Positions 51,139-60,641 of a stretch of DNA of 64,000 nt are shown here, in pieces. Location of the stretch: positions 744,001 through 808,000 of the forward strand of contig NZ_FOIU01000002.1 of the NCBI RefSeq assembly GCF_900111495.1. The letters are read 5' to 3'. Numbering within the stretch: position 1 is the stretch's first letter; every line of letters starts with the position of its first letter. This DNA comes from Chryseobacterium wanjuense. Lineage in GTDB: Bacteria > Bacteroidota > Bacteroidia > Flavobacteriales > Weeksellaceae. The notes under the pieces were generated by a model, which was not told where the DNA came from, did no database searches, and worked only from the letters and a program-made list of their open reading frames with translations. The position numbers and the translations under genes were made by a program.

Positions 51139-52491
51139 ATGAAGCAAAATCTATTTTCTATAATTTTTTTAAGTCTTTTTATTTCATTATTCGGAAAGAA
51201 TAATGTTGGAAATCCTTTACCACCGAGCGTTGTTACGGTCTATCAGGATGCTGTTTTTTATGATATGTATGCGGCGACAGTCAATCAACCTTTACCGACA
51301 GATGCGGTTCGTCTTAGCAACAGCACCTACACCAAGAAAATGACGGATGCCCAGTTAGATTCTTTTGGAAATCAGGTGACCATGAATGTTACAATTGGCG
51401 CTTTGTGTGATAATTATGACCGTCTTGCCCACGTTTTACTGGCATTGGTGCCGAAAGGGGCAAGTTCTTATGATACGAATTTGGTTAAAAAACTGGAAAT
51501 AGGAAGGTTTGTCACACCATTTATGAATAAAAATATTTCGCCGACAAGTGTTCCCTACACTTTTCAGGTTGATAATCTGGGTGCGATTTTTAAAGATATG
51601 AATTTGCGCAGCCAGTATGATTTCTGGATAGAATTTACGGTTTTAGGAGTTCCTTACGCTGCTCAGACGCAGGTTTCCGGATGTGCAGGAAGAATTGATA
51701 CTTTCAAAGGAACTTTAAGTTTTACTACAGATAATAATTCTTCAATTCCACCGGTGAATAATTTTCTTCTCACGATGGCTGCATTAAAAAGTTTTAATAA
51801 CTATAATGCCACAGATGAGCCGGGAACCACTTTAAGAATGCTGAATTTTACATTACCGAATACCGTTAATAATGCCAGTTTTTATTTAATTACTTCCAAT
51901 CACGGAGCCAATTCAGGAGGTGAAGAGTATGTACGAAGACAACATTACGTTTACCTGAATGATGTTCAGATTTTCACTTACAAGCCGGGAGGGATTTCAT
52001 GTGAACCGTTCCGTCAGTACAATACTCAGGGAAATGGAATTTATGGCAGTTCTCCACAATCTACATCTTGGTGGACTTCCTGGAACAACTGGTGTCCCGG
52101 AAATTCTGTCCCGATCAGAAAAATAAGTGTTGGTAATCTGGAGCCGGGTCTGCATACTTTCACCATTACTGTTCCGGATGCGCAGTTTGTGGGGCAACAG
52201 GGAGATTTTCCTTTGTCAGTATATCTTCAGGGAGAAGCGTCCAATGTTTTAGGCGTTAAAGAAATGACGGTAACCGACGTGAAAATTTATCCAAATCCTG
52301 CTTCCAATTTTATTAAAATTTCAAGTACCAAAAAGATTCGGGAAACGGAGATGTATTCTGTAGACGGAAGACTGGTGAAAACTTTTAAAGGTGGAGAATC
52401 GGATATCAGTGAACTTCAGACGGGAACCTATATTTTGAAGGTGACCTTTGAAGACGGAATTTCTTTTAAACATAAAATAATTAAAAAATAA
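51139..52491 (+). CDS. PNGase F-like secreted protein with type IX sorting domain
   Basis: This 450-aa protein has a signal peptide (1-18, LFISLFG). Two jelly-roll domains follow, similar to peptide-N-glycosidase F of Elizabethkingia: CDNYDRLAHVLL then LEIGRFVTPF near the start, and WTSWNNWCPGNSVPIRKI later. The three PNGase F acids seem conserved: Asp94 in NYDRLA (D60 of PNGase F), Glu165 in FWIEFTV (E118) and Glu263 in GGEEYVRR (E206). Residues from about 382 on (DVKIYPNPASNFIKISS ... YILKVTFEDG) are a type A C-terminal domain used by the type IX secretion system. It should release N-glycans or act on peptides outside the cell. The motif alignment is from memory. Confidence 0.82.
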   Translation: MKQNLFSIIFLSLFISLFGKNNVGNPLPPSVVTVYQDAVFYDMYAATVNQPLPTDAVRLSNSTYTKKMTDAQLDSFGNQVTMNVTIGALCDNYDRLAHVLLALVPKGASSYDTNLVKKLEIGRFVTPFMNKNISPTSVPYTFQVDNLGAIFKDMNLRSQYDFWIEFTVLGVPYAAQTQVSGCAGRIDTFKGTLSFTTDNNSSIPPVNNFLLTMAALKSFNNYNATDEPGTTLRMLNFTLPNTVNNASFYLITSNHGANSGGEEYVRRQHYVYLNDVQIFTYKPGGISCEPFRQYNTQGNGIYGSSPQSTSWWTSWNNWCPGNSVPIRKISVGNLEPGLHTFTITVPDAQFVGQQGDFPLSVYLQGEASNVLGVKEMTVTDVKIYPNPASNFIKISSTKKIRETEMYSVDGRLVKTFKGGESDISELQTGTYILKVTFEDGISFKHKIIKK

Positions 52492-52498
52492 ATAAAAT

Positions 52499-52528
52499 AA
52501 AAGCACTACATTTTTAGTGCTTTTTTTG
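52499..52528 (+). terminator. terminator after the PNGase F-like gene
   Basis: AAAGCACTA / TAGTGCTTT is followed by a T run. Confidence 0.75.
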
Positions 52529-52575
52529 TGGCATTATTTTTCCATTCAACTTTTAAACCATCAAATCGTAATATT

Positions 52576-53787
52576 ATGAGATTCAATAGATTTTATATTC
52601 CTGTTGTAGGTCTGTTTTTAGTTTTGTCTTGTGAGAAGAACAATGCCAATGCACAAGTTGGTAATGACGGAAGCGTAGAAACAAAAGAACCTAATTCTAA
52701 TTATAAGCCGGCTTTTGCAGGGCAGACGAGAATCAAGGCTGTAAAAACAACAACACCTTACAATGTAGAAATTTTAAGTAAAGATCTAGGAAAACCGTGG
52801 GGAATTATCAACTTACCCGACGGAAGATTTTTAATTACCGATAAAAGAGGCTACATGAATGTCGTATCTGCAGACGGAAAACAAATTTCTAAAATTGAAG
52901 GCTTTCCTAAAGTAGATTCAAAAGGGCAGGGCGGAATGCTGGATGTAGCGCTTGATCCGGATTTTAAGGCCAATAATATTATTTATTTCAGTTTTTCAGA
53001 GCCGTTTGGAAAAGGAAATCTGACTTCCGTGGCAAAAGGAAAATTAGCTCCGGATTTAAAAAATATTTCAGAGGTGAAAGTGATCTTCCGGGCAGAACCT
53101 TCCTATGACGGCGACAAGCATTACGGAAGCAGACTTGCTTTTGACAAAGACGGAAATTTATTTGTAAGCACGGGAGAAAGGTCTGATAAGGTCACTAGAG
53201 TGTATGCCCAGAAAACAGATAATTATTTAGGTAAAATTTTAAAAATAACCAAAGACGGAAAGCCTGCTCCCGGAAACCCATTTATAGGAAAAGCGGGATA
53301 TAAACCCGAAATTTATGCCTATGGAGTAAGAAATCCCCAAGGAATGGCCATTGACCCGAACGGAAATCTTTGGGATGTGGAAATGGGACCGAGAGGTGGA
53401 GATGAAATTAATCTCATCCAGCCCGGAAAAAACTACGGCTGGGGAGATGTGACTTACGGAATTGAATATTCCGGGGAAAAAATAAACAACGGAACAACGC
53501 AAAAAACAGGAACAGAACAGCCTGTCTATTATTGGGATCCTGTGATCTCGCCAAGCGGAGTGACCTTCTATACCGGAAATATCGATGAATGGAAAGGAAA
53601 TCTGATGATCGGCTGTCTGAGCGGAGAGCACATCAACCGGATTGTCATGAAAGACAATAAAGTAGTCGGCGAAGAACGATTGCTGGAAGACCAGAAAGAA
53701 AGATTCCGTGATGTGTTGAACGGACAGGATGGAAATCTGTATGCCGTGACCGACAGCGGAAAGCTGTATAAAGTTTCTAAGAAATAA
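52576..53787 (+). CDS. PQQ-dependent sugar dehydrogenase-like lipoprotein
   Basis: This 403-aa lipoprotein has lipobox LVLSC (Cys near 19) and a six-bladed propeller of the soluble glucose/aldose dehydrogenase family. It has LGKPWGIINLPDGRFLITDK, GQGGMLDVALDPDF, HYGSRLAFDKDGNLFVSTGE, YGVRNPQGMAIDPNGNLWDV and EMGPRGGDEINLIQPGKNYG, the PQQ/Ca-binding signature. It probably oxidises sugars in the periplasm with PQQ. The ATG at 52576 is chosen because it gives the lipoprotein signal. An upstream TTG at 52528 is not needed. Confidence 0.9.
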   Translation: MRFNRFYIPVVGLFLVLSCEKNNANAQVGNDGSVETKEPNSNYKPAFAGQTRIKAVKTTTPYNVEILSKDLGKPWGIINLPDGRFLITDKRGYMNVVSADGKQISKIEGFPKVDSKGQGGMLDVALDPDFKANNIIYFSFSEPFGKGNLTSVAKGKLAPDLKNISEVKVIFRAEPSYDGDKHYGSRLAFDKDGNLFVSTGERSDKVTRVYAQKTDNYLGKILKITKDGKPAPGNPFIGKAGYKPEIYAYGVRNPQGMAIDPNGNLWDVEMGPRGGDEINLIQPGKNYGWGDVTYGIEYSGEKINNGTTQKTGTEQPVYYWDPVISPSGVTFYTGNIDEWKGNLMIGCLSGEHINRIVMKDNKVVGEERLLEDQKERFRDVLNGQDGNLYAVTDSGKLYKVSKK

Positions 53788-53801
53788 TTTATTATCAATT
53801 A

Positions 53802-53967
53802 TTTAAACGCAAAGTTTTTATACTTCTTTTTTAATAAATTGAGTGAGCTAAGATACAATCAACAAAGCTGATTTGATGAAGCGACTGCTTAATCAGGAAA
53901 ATTTATTTTCCATCTCTTTGCTCCCTTAAAAATTATTAAAAAAGAAGGTTAAAAAACTTTGCGTTAA
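53802..53967. repeat. intergenic repeat family C, copy 2
   Basis: The terminal inverted repeats AACGCAAAGTTTTT (53806-53819) and AAAAACTTTGCGTT (53952-53965) are perfect. The interior has GTGAGCTAAGATACAATCAA and GCTGATTTGATGAA. It occupies the whole gap between two convergent genes. The copy at 20116-20262 is degenerate. Confidence 0.75.
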
Positions 53968-53989
53968 TAACAAAACACTTCTCTTTTAA

Positions 53990-56425
53990 TTAAAATTTAA
54001 AATTAAATCTCGCAAAAACCTGTCTTCCCGCAAAACCCATCTGTACAGGATCAAAAATTCCTCCGGATTCTGTATTCCCATCGGAAACGTGAGCTTTTTG
54101 TAAGGTCGGATAGCGGTTGAATAAATTTTTACTTCCAATCGTTAAACTAAGACCTTTGGTAAATTCGTAACCGAAAGAAAGATCTGCCGTTACTTTAGGA
54201 TTGTAAATCTGGAAATCATCTGCGCCGCCGTATCCCAGCAATGTAACTTTATCAAATCTTACCAACTGAAGATTGGCGTTGAATTTATTGATTTTATAGT
54301 TGAGGTTTAAATTAATCTTTGTTTTAGGAGCAGAAGCTAAAATAAATCCTCTTTCTCTCGGACTTAAATAAATTTCTTCTTTCCCTTTCAGCTTTTCGGA
54401 AGTGTGAACGGCGGTAATTTCCATGTCGTTATAATTTCCGGCCAATGTCGCGGTCAGCTTTCCTTTTCCGATGTTTTCATTATAACTTAAAATAACGTCA
54501 ACACCTTTTGTTCTGGTATCAATCGCGTTTGAAAAAAATTGCGCCTGATCGATGTAGGGATAATCTGCCTGAACGTCAGCGGGAAGGTCATCTCTTGAAA
54601 AATTCCCTGTCAGTACAATTCTGTCTTTTACTCTGATGTAATATCCATCGACTGTTGCGGTGAATTTTCTGGTATTAAAGGTAAATCCTGCACTTCCGTT
54701 TAAAGAAGTTTCCTGCTTTAGTTGCGGAATACCAACTCTTCTTGCTAAATCACTATCATTGGATGCTAATTGAATAGTTACCAAATCTCCGCCTTGAAAA
54801 TTGGTGAACTGCAAACTATAATATTTCTGAGCCAGAGAAGGCGCCCGGAAACCGGTAGAAACCGAACCTCTGAAGGCAAACTGCGGAGTAAAGTTGTATC
54901 GTGTGGCAAATTTCCCGTTGATTGTACTTCCAAAATCGTTGTAATTTTCAAATCTTCCGGCGATACTGATCATCCATTTTTTAGTGATATCAAGTTCGGT
55001 ATCAATGTAGGCGGCTAAATTATTTCTGCTTTTATCGACTTGCTGAGAGTATCCCGGAAAACCTTGAGAACCACCCGGTCTTACATCTCCAGTTAATGGA
55101 TTTATTACCAATAAACTTGGATCTGTACTGGCTGTTACAACATTTCCGTTTACATCGTACATTGTGTAAGAACCTTCTTCTCCTTTAATAATTTCAAATT
55201 TTTCATATCTGAATTCGGATCCGAAAGCAATATTTAACCCTTCCAGAACTTCAAATTGTTTTGATGCATTAAAACCTGTTGTGTTTTGCAGCAAAGAATG
55301 TCCGCCGGCATTGAAGCTTGTCGGTGAATTTACTCCAAGCGTTGCATTGATCGTATTGTTGATCTGATACGTAAATCTATTGCTTCCAAAAACATTATAA
55401 AAATCGACATCCCAGTCTGCAACCTTAAATTTTAAACCATTATCGAAAGTAAAATCGGTAATGCTGGTATCCTGAAGAGGATTAAAACCATTAGGATAAA
55501 CTTCAGGAATATTTCCATCTGCATCTGCGCTTCTCGTCCACGCATAAGCGTTTGTATTTCTGTGAGAAAAGCCCTGTCTGGAATACAATTTCAGATTATC
55601 CGACAAAGGCACTTCAATATTTCCGAAAAAATAAAAATTCTGTGATTTTGCATCGCCAAAACGTTGTCTGGGAGCTTCATACATCTCAGGATTGGCATTT
55701 CTGATGGAATAATCTTTATTAACGAATTCTACGGTAAAATTTCCAAAACCCCCTTTTGAACCTATTTTTGTTCCTAAATTTCCGCTGAAATCAAAGGTAA
55801 TTCCATCGATTTTGTGGTCGGAAACCACATCTTTATTTCCTGGACTTTTAAATACATTCATTCCATAGAAAGCATTTCCTTCGAAGCCTGAATTTCTGTC
55901 GTTTAAAACAACATTAATAACCCCTGCAATCGCGTCCGAACCGTATTGTGCAGAAGCGCCGTCGCGGAGCACTTCAATTCTTTTTATGGCTGCAATGGGA
56001 ATGGTATTCATGTCGGAGCCGGTATTTCCCCGTCCTTTTGTTCCGAAAAGATTGATTAACGAAGATTGGTGATATCTTTTTCCGTTTAATAACAATAAGG
56101 TCTGATCAGGGCCAAGACCTCTCAAAGTTGCAGGATCTACCGCATCTGCTCCATCCGAACCGGATTGTTTATTGGAATTAAAAGAAGGCGCTGAAAACTG
56201 CAAAAGCTGGTTCACTTCTACCTGGCCTGTCGATTGGCTTACTTGTTTGATGTCGATAACATCAATGGGAACGGGTGTATCGACAACGGTTCTTTTTTTA
56301 TTTCTGCTTCCCGTAATAGCAACTTCTTCAATCTTATTTTCATTGGAAATCGTATCTTTTGTTTCCTGTGAATACAAAATTGAAGAAGAGCTGAGGAAGA
56401 TTACACTTAGGTATTTAATCTTCAT
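53990..56425 (-). CDS. TonB-dependent receptor
   Basis: This 811-aa outer membrane receptor has a signal peptide (1-19, YSQE). The plug begins IEEVAITGSRNKKR and contains DTPVPIDVIDIKQVSQSTGQ, ADAVDPATLRGLGPDQTLLL and NGKRYHQS. The TonB plug signature IKRIEVLRDGASAQYGSDAI is followed by AGVINVVL. The barrel ends FARFNFKF. The LRGLGPDQTLLLLNGKRYH plug is common in receptors for sugars or polyphenols, but the ligand is not predictable. It is a single gene; no TonB or SusD partner is adjacent. Confidence 0.92.
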   Translation of the reverse strand: MKIKYLSVIFLSSSSILYSQETKDTISNENKIEEVAITGSRNKKRTVVDTPVPIDVIDIKQVSQSTGQVEVNQLLQFSAPSFNSNKQSGSDGADAVDPATLRGLGPDQTLLLLNGKRYHQSSLINLFGTKGRGNTGSDMNTIPIAAIKRIEVLRDGASAQYGSDAIAGVINVVLNDRNSGFEGNAFYGMNVFKSPGNKDVVSDHKIDGITFDFSGNLGTKIGSKGGFGNFTVEFVNKDYSIRNANPEMYEAPRQRFGDAKSQNFYFFGNIEVPLSDNLKLYSRQGFSHRNTNAYAWTRSADADGNIPEVYPNGFNPLQDTSITDFTFDNGLKFKVADWDVDFYNVFGSNRFTYQINNTINATLGVNSPTSFNAGGHSLLQNTTGFNASKQFEVLEGLNIAFGSEFRYEKFEIIKGEEGSYTMYDVNGNVVTASTDPSLLVINPLTGDVRPGGSQGFPGYSQQVDKSRNNLAAYIDTELDITKKWMISIAGRFENYNDFGSTINGKFATRYNFTPQFAFRGSVSTGFRAPSLAQKYYSLQFTNFQGGDLVTIQLASNDSDLARRVGIPQLKQETSLNGSAGFTFNTRKFTATVDGYYIRVKDRIVLTGNFSRDDLPADVQADYPYIDQAQFFSNAIDTRTKGVDVILSYNENIGKGKLTATLAGNYNDMEITAVHTSEKLKGKEEIYLSPRERGFILASAPKTKINLNLNYKINKFNANLQLVRFDKVTLLGYGGADDFQIYNPKVTADLSFGYEFTKGLSLTIGSKNLFNRYPTLQKAHVSDGNTESGGIFDPVQMGFAGRQVFARFNFKF

Positions 56426-56590
56426 ATATTATTTGATATTTAAGTTGGTGATTAGATCAAAAATATTAAATTTTATTTCTAAATCCTTAATAAAAATCAC
56501 ATTTATTTATCAAATAATAATAAAATTAAATGTAAAGCATAATTTTTGTAAAATTTTAATTATAAATTAAATATGGTAAAATATTTTTAA

Positions 56591-57748
56591 CTAAAAGCTA
56601 TTGATAATTCTGTGCAATCCTTCAGTAAGCAACTCCTGAGAAGTCGAAAAACAGATTCGGATGTGTCCTTCCGCACCTTTTCCGAACCATCTCTCAGAAC
56701 CCGGAACAATGGCAACTTTTCCTTTTTGTAAAACATGCTGAGCAAATTCTTCACTCGACAGTCCGTTTTCAATTTTAGGAAAAATTACAAATGTTGCTTC
56801 AGGTAAATTAGGCGTTAAAATTCCTGAATTACTTAACATGCTGTGGGCGAGATCCCTGTTGTGCTGTAAATGAGTCAGGAAATCATTGAACCAAGGTTTT
56901 GCTTTGTCAATGGCCACGCTCGCGGCGATCTGAGACAAGGTAGAAACCCCTTCAATCGTAGAATTGAAATTAGATTTTTCAGTAAAATCATCCAAAAGTT
57001 CCTGGTCATTACACAAAACAGCACCGATTCTTAACCCGGCAATTCCAAAAGATTTGGAAAAACCGAACACGGTGAAACTTTTCTTCTTTGCTTCCTCAGA
57101 AACCGAAGAATAGGTGTTGAATTCCTTTTTGTCGTAAACAATATCGCTCCAGATTTCGTCACTCATTACCCAAAGATCATGAGCTGCCGCAATTTCGGAG
57201 ATTTTCTTTAAAATTTCTTTAGAATATACTCTTCCTACGGGATTGTGCGGGTTGCAAACGCTGATCAGTTTGGTTTTAGGAGAAATTAATGAAACCAGCA
57301 TTTCAAAATCGATATCTCCGGTTTTTGAATCTACGGCACACAATTTTATGTTTCCGCCAACGGCTTCTACCGTTTTCTTGAATAAGAAATCAACCGGATC
57401 AAAAATAATGGCTTCATCCCCTGGATTTAAAACATATTTGGCGATTAAAAACATACCTTGAGCGGCACTGTTCACAGCCAATACATTTTCAGGAGTAAAG
57501 TTTCCTTTTTTTTCTGTATTAAAATGTTCTGCAACACTTTTTTTAAACTCAGGAATACCGGAAAACGGGCCGTAGCTCAGGTAGCCGTCTTTGATGTATT
57601 CTATAATTCCCTGCTCGATCTCAGAAGACATTCTGAAATCCGGATCAGCGGCTGTTAAAGGGATGATTCCGTCTTCCAGGGTTGCCCATCTGCCGTTGTA
57701 GGCTTTTCTTTTCAGGGCTTCGAAATTAATATTAGTATTTGTAAACAT
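56591..57748 (-). CDS. class I/II PLP aminotransferase
   Basis: This 385-aa fold-type I aminotransferase has LTAADPDF and GYLSYGPFSGIPEFKKSVAE near the start, and NSAAQGMFLIAKYVLNPGDE. CNPHNPVGRVYSKE contains the substrate Asn-Pro. VMSDEIWSDIVY carries the cofactor Asp and Tyr, and FSKSFGIAGLRIG has the PLP Lys. The type is aspartate/tyrosine aminotransferase-like. It lies 1 bp downstream of the FAD monooxygenase, so the two are probably co-transcribed and may act in one pathway; the substrate is unknown. Confidence 0.9.
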   Translation of the reverse strand: MFTNTNINFEALKRKAYNGRWATLEDGIIPLTAADPDFRMSSEIEQGIIEYIKDGYLSYGPFSGIPEFKKSVAEHFNTEKKGNFTPENVLAVNSAAQGMFLIAKYVLNPGDEAIIFDPVDFLFKKTVEAVGGNIKLCAVDSKTGDIDFEMLVSLISPKTKLISVCNPHNPVGRVYSKEILKKISEIAAAHDLWVMSDEIWSDIVYDKKEFNTYSSVSEEAKKKSFTVFGFSKSFGIAGLRIGAVLCNDQELLDDFTEKSNFNSTIEGVSTLSQIAASVAIDKAKPWFNDFLTHLQHNRDLAHSMLSNSGILTPNLPEATFVIFPKIENGLSSEEFAQHVLQKGKVAIVPGSERWFGKGAEGHIRICFSTSQELLTEGLHRIINSF

Positions 57749-57749
57749 T

Positions 57750-58832
57750 TTATTTATAAGAAATTGGTAAGGTATTTTTCGGTTGTTCGCTCAGGGGTAA
57801 AAGGAATTGCTCTAATAAAGCTCTTCCGTTTTTGATGTGGATCTCGATCTCAGGTTTTCTTTCCTCTTCATATTTTTCAAAGGTTTCCTGAAGGTCGTTG
57901 CCTTCCAACAAAAGATTGGTTAAAGTAAAAGAATCTTTCAGGGCAGAAGTAACACCCTGGCTTGTAAATGGAATCAAAGGATGCGCTGCATCGCCTATGA
58001 ATACTATGTTTTCGTGATGAAAAGGGTTTAATTTTTCCAATTCGTACACTCGCCAGATATGAGCATTTTCGTAGCTTGACCCTTCAATGATAGAAGAAAT
58101 CAACGGATTCCAGTTACCAAAATTATCTAGCATAAATTGTCTGATACAATCCGGCGTATAATCTTCATTAATAAAGAATTTGGTGATGTCAAACTGACAA
58201 TACCAAAGGATTTTTGAAGACGAAAGCTTGAGGACTCCAAAAGTAAGACCGCCGTTTTCGTGATGGAATTTCAGAAAATTGCTTTCGATCTGGCTCGCAA
58301 GTTCTTCATTTTCGATAATATTTACCACTTCATTTTCCAGCACAGCTTTCATGATTTCGTCCTGGAAAATATTTCGTCTGATTCTGCTTCTCGATCCGTC
58401 TGAAGCGATCACAACGTCTGCATCGAGCGTATTCCCGTCAAGACTGATGTCGGCTTTTCCGTTTGAAAAACCATTGAAATTAACAGTTTTTTCGTAAGAA
58501 ATTTTTTCTGCAGGAACCCCTTGAGCTAAAATTTCTATTAATGCACTTCTGGAAACCACAAAAACATCATCCAGGTCTTTTTCGGAAATTACTTCGCCGT
58601 TTTGGCTGTAATGAATATATTTTTTCAGGAAACTCCCTTTTTCGTAAAGATCATCAATATTAATGATGCTAGAAAGGTGCTTGATTCCTTCTTTGGGAAG
58701 AATAAATCCGTGTCCTTTCAGGTCGTTTTGAGTTCTTCTTTCGTAGATGTGGTAGGCGATATTATTTTTTTCCAAATAATTGGCCATACTCAATCCGGAA
58801 ACTCCTGCTCCTATGATTGCAACTTTGCTCAT
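57750..58832 (-). CDS. FAD-dependent monooxygenase
   Basis: This 360-aa flavoprotein of the PHBH class has the FAD-binding GxGxxG motif IIGAGVSGLSMANYLEK (residues 5-21), the DG motif ADVVIASDGSRSRIRR, and the second FAD motif FIGDAAHPLIPFTSQGVTSA. These belong to aromatic-ring or kynurenine-type hydroxylases. The N-terminal ATG overlaps nothing upstream. It precedes the aminotransferase by 1 bp, so a short two-gene pathway acting on an aromatic or amino compound is plausible. Confidence 0.9.
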   Translation of the reverse strand: MSKVAIIGAGVSGLSMANYLEKNNIAYHIYERRTQNDLKGHGFILPKEGIKHLSSIINIDDLYEKGSFLKKYIHYSQNGEVISEKDLDDVFVVSRSALIEILAQGVPAEKISYEKTVNFNGFSNGKADISLDGNTLDADVVIASDGSRSRIRRNIFQDEIMKAVLENEVVNIIENEELASQIESNFLKFHHENGGLTFGVLKLSSSKILWYCQFDITKFFINEDYTPDCIRQFMLDNFGNWNPLISSIIEGSSYENAHIWRVYELEKLNPFHHENIVFIGDAAHPLIPFTSQGVTSALKDSFTLTNLLLEGNDLQETFEKYEEERKPEIEIHIKNGRALLEQFLLPLSEQPKNTLPISYK

Positions 58833-59021
58833 CCTCTTTGTTTAAATCGTATTATTATTAGTTTGTTGAATTAATAAATCCAATAAAGTAGTTTTTTTCA
58901 AATGGAATAATATATATGTAACGGAATCCAAAACGTAAAATTTTGGGCTTAACATAATATTTAAATTATTAAGAATCAATAATATCCGAATGGGGTTGTT
59001 ATTGTATTGAAAGAATGAAAA

Positions 59022-59639
59022 TTATTCCGGTGCTTTGAAAATATTATCATCGGAATGGAATCCGGCAACACCTCCACTTACCGCAAATTTCATTGCAGAA
59101 GCAGCAGTCATACCCACTACAGGTTTGATGTTTTTCTCTTCCGTCACGATCACCCAGCCCGAGATGGCATAGGAATGAGGAAGATATACGGCTACGTAAT
59201 TGTGCTTTTCAACGTCGGCCATCTCCTTTTGAGTTAAAAATCCGATTCTCCAAATTTCGGGATTTTCATTGGTTTTCACCCAAACAGGATCATTAAATTT
59301 TTTCTTATCACCCACAAATGAGGACATTACGTCTTTTGTAGGCGTATAAATATGTTTTACTCCGGGTGTTTTTTCCAATAAACTGTCCATGGTATCGAAG
59401 AAGAATCTTCCAACTACAAATTTATTTCCTAAAAACCCTAAAAGTGCTGTAATTAAAATAGTTGAGATAAAAACCAATCCCGGTATTTCCTTGGCAACAG
59501 ACGGAATAATATTGTCAATGGAGGTAATAATATACCAAATTACAAAAAGTGTAAGCCCGATCGGACCAATAATAACCAACCCCTGAAAAAAGTTTTTCAG
59601 AAAAAAATTAGCGATATTTTCAAAAGTCAGTTTTTTCAC
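59022..59639 (-). CDS. DUF502 membrane protein
   Basis: This 205-aa protein shows the DUF502 layout. There are two helices (about 18-40 and 54-72) in NFFQGLVIIGPIGLTLFVIW and VFISTILITALLGFLGNKFV, then a soluble part with TPGVKHIYTPTKDVMSSFVG and AVYLPHSYAISGWVIVT. The function is unknown; it is thought to be an envelope protein. It forms an operon with miaE (18-bp gap). The 58833-59021 gap is AT-rich and holds no gene that I can see. Confidence 0.9.
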   Translation of the reverse strand: MKKLTFENIANFFLKNFFQGLVIIGPIGLTLFVIWYIITSIDNIIPSVAKEIPGLVFISTILITALLGFLGNKFVVGRFFFDTMDSLLEKTPGVKHIYTPTKDVMSSFVGDKKKFNDPVWVKTNENPEIWRIGFLTQKEMADVEKHNYVAVYLPHSYAISGWVIVTEEKNIKPVVGMTAASAMKFAVSGGVAGFHSDDNIFKAPE

Positions 59640-59657
59640 TGTGTATTTCCGTTGTTT

Positions 59658-60239
59658 TTATCCGTGTATTGTTTCTCCTTTTCCGTAAGACTGGATGATT
59701 TTGGCTTCGTATTCCAGCCATTCTTCCCATCTTGCATTTACTTTTTCGGGATTTCCCAATTGTCTTGCAAAACTGATGAAAGTGGTGTAATGATTGGCTT
59801 CGGAAATCATTAATTCTCTATAGAAATTCTTTAATTCTTCATCTTTAATGTTTTCGGTAAGCACTTTGAATCTCTCGCAGCTTCTTGCTTCGATCATGGC
59901 TGCAAAAAGCATTTTATCAACAATAAGATCATCTCTGTTGCCTCCTTTCTGGATGAAATTTACCAATTCGTTGACATAATCATCCTTTCTTGTTCGCCCA
60001 AAAGTGTATCCTCTTTTCTTGATAATCTCATGCACCTGCTTAAAATGTTCAAGCTCCTCCTGCGCGATGGCAAGAAGCTCTGTCACGATTTCCGGATATT
60101 CGGGAAGCATGGTAATCAATCCGATAGCATTGGTAGCGGCTTTTTGCTCGCACCACGCGTGATCCGTTAAAATTTCTTCAATGTTTCCCTCTGCAATATT
60201 TGCCCACCTCGGATCGGTAGGAAGTTTCAACTTGAACAT
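59658..60239 (-). CDS. miaE: tRNA-(ms2io6A)-hydroxylase MiaE
   Basis: MiaE is a di-iron monooxygenase that hydroxylates the isopentenyl chain of 2-methylthio-N6-isopentenyladenosine-37 in tRNA. The 193-aa ferritin-like four-helix bundle keeps the iron ligands. These are the Glu of DHAWCEQKAATNAI, the QEELEHFKQVHEII motif (E-x2-H), EARSCERFKV, and SEANHYTTFISFA (E-x2-H). It starts MFKLKLPTDPRW. It is the upstream gene of the miaE-DUF502 unit. Confidence 0.92.
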   Translation of the reverse strand: MFKLKLPTDPRWANIAEGNIEEILTDHAWCEQKAATNAIGLITMLPEYPEIVTELLAIAQEELEHFKQVHEIIKKRGYTFGRTRKDDYVNELVNFIQKGGNRDDLIVDKMLFAAMIEARSCERFKVLTENIKDEELKNFYRELMISEANHYTTFISFARQLGNPEKVNARWEEWLEYEAKIIQSYGKGETIHG

Positions 60240-60396
60240 GACTTAAAATTTTTTGTAAAATTAAAATAATTTGCGATATGATAGAAGTTTTATTTATGTT
60301 TAAAATTTTGCTTTAAAATGCAATTTCTATTAAAACTTTCCAAAAAGCTGGTATTTTTTTTGATATTACTATTATAACCAATTAAAAATATTAACA

Positions 60397-60636
60397 ATGG
60401 AACCAATTAAAACGCTTACAACTAAAGTGACTATTTTCTTATCACTTGCTTTCACGATGCTTTCATCTCTATTAGTTTTTGCTCAGGATACAACAGGTGG
60501 AGTTGTTACTAAAGAAAACAGCACAAAAACCACCACCACAACAGAATGGTACGCAGATCCGATGTATATTATTGGTGGAGCCATTATTCTCATCATTATT
60601 ATTGCATTAATAGTGAGAGGCGGAAAAAAAGATTAA
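60397..60636 (+). CDS. small single-pass membrane protein
   Basis: This 79-aa protein has a cleavable-type hydrophobic start (about 10-29, ending VFA-QD). A Thr-rich linker (TKENSTKTTTTTEWYADP) follows, then a C-terminal helix (YIIGGAIILIIIIALIV) with the basic end RGGKKD. It has no known family. It stands alone between two leftward genes. The 60240-60396 gap upstream is AT-rich and holds the promoter region only. Confidence 0.65.
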   Translation: MEPIKTLTTKVTIFLSLAFTMLSSLLVFAQDTTGGVVTKENSTKTTTTTEWYADPMYIIGGAIILIIIIALIVRGGKKD

Positions 60637-60641
60637 CAACC

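Noticed and set aside
56172..56570. A 132-aa open frame on the plus strand.
   Set aside because: It is antisense to the TonB receptor gene and its C-terminal part is the AT-rich upstream gap; there is no domain or codon pattern of a real gene.
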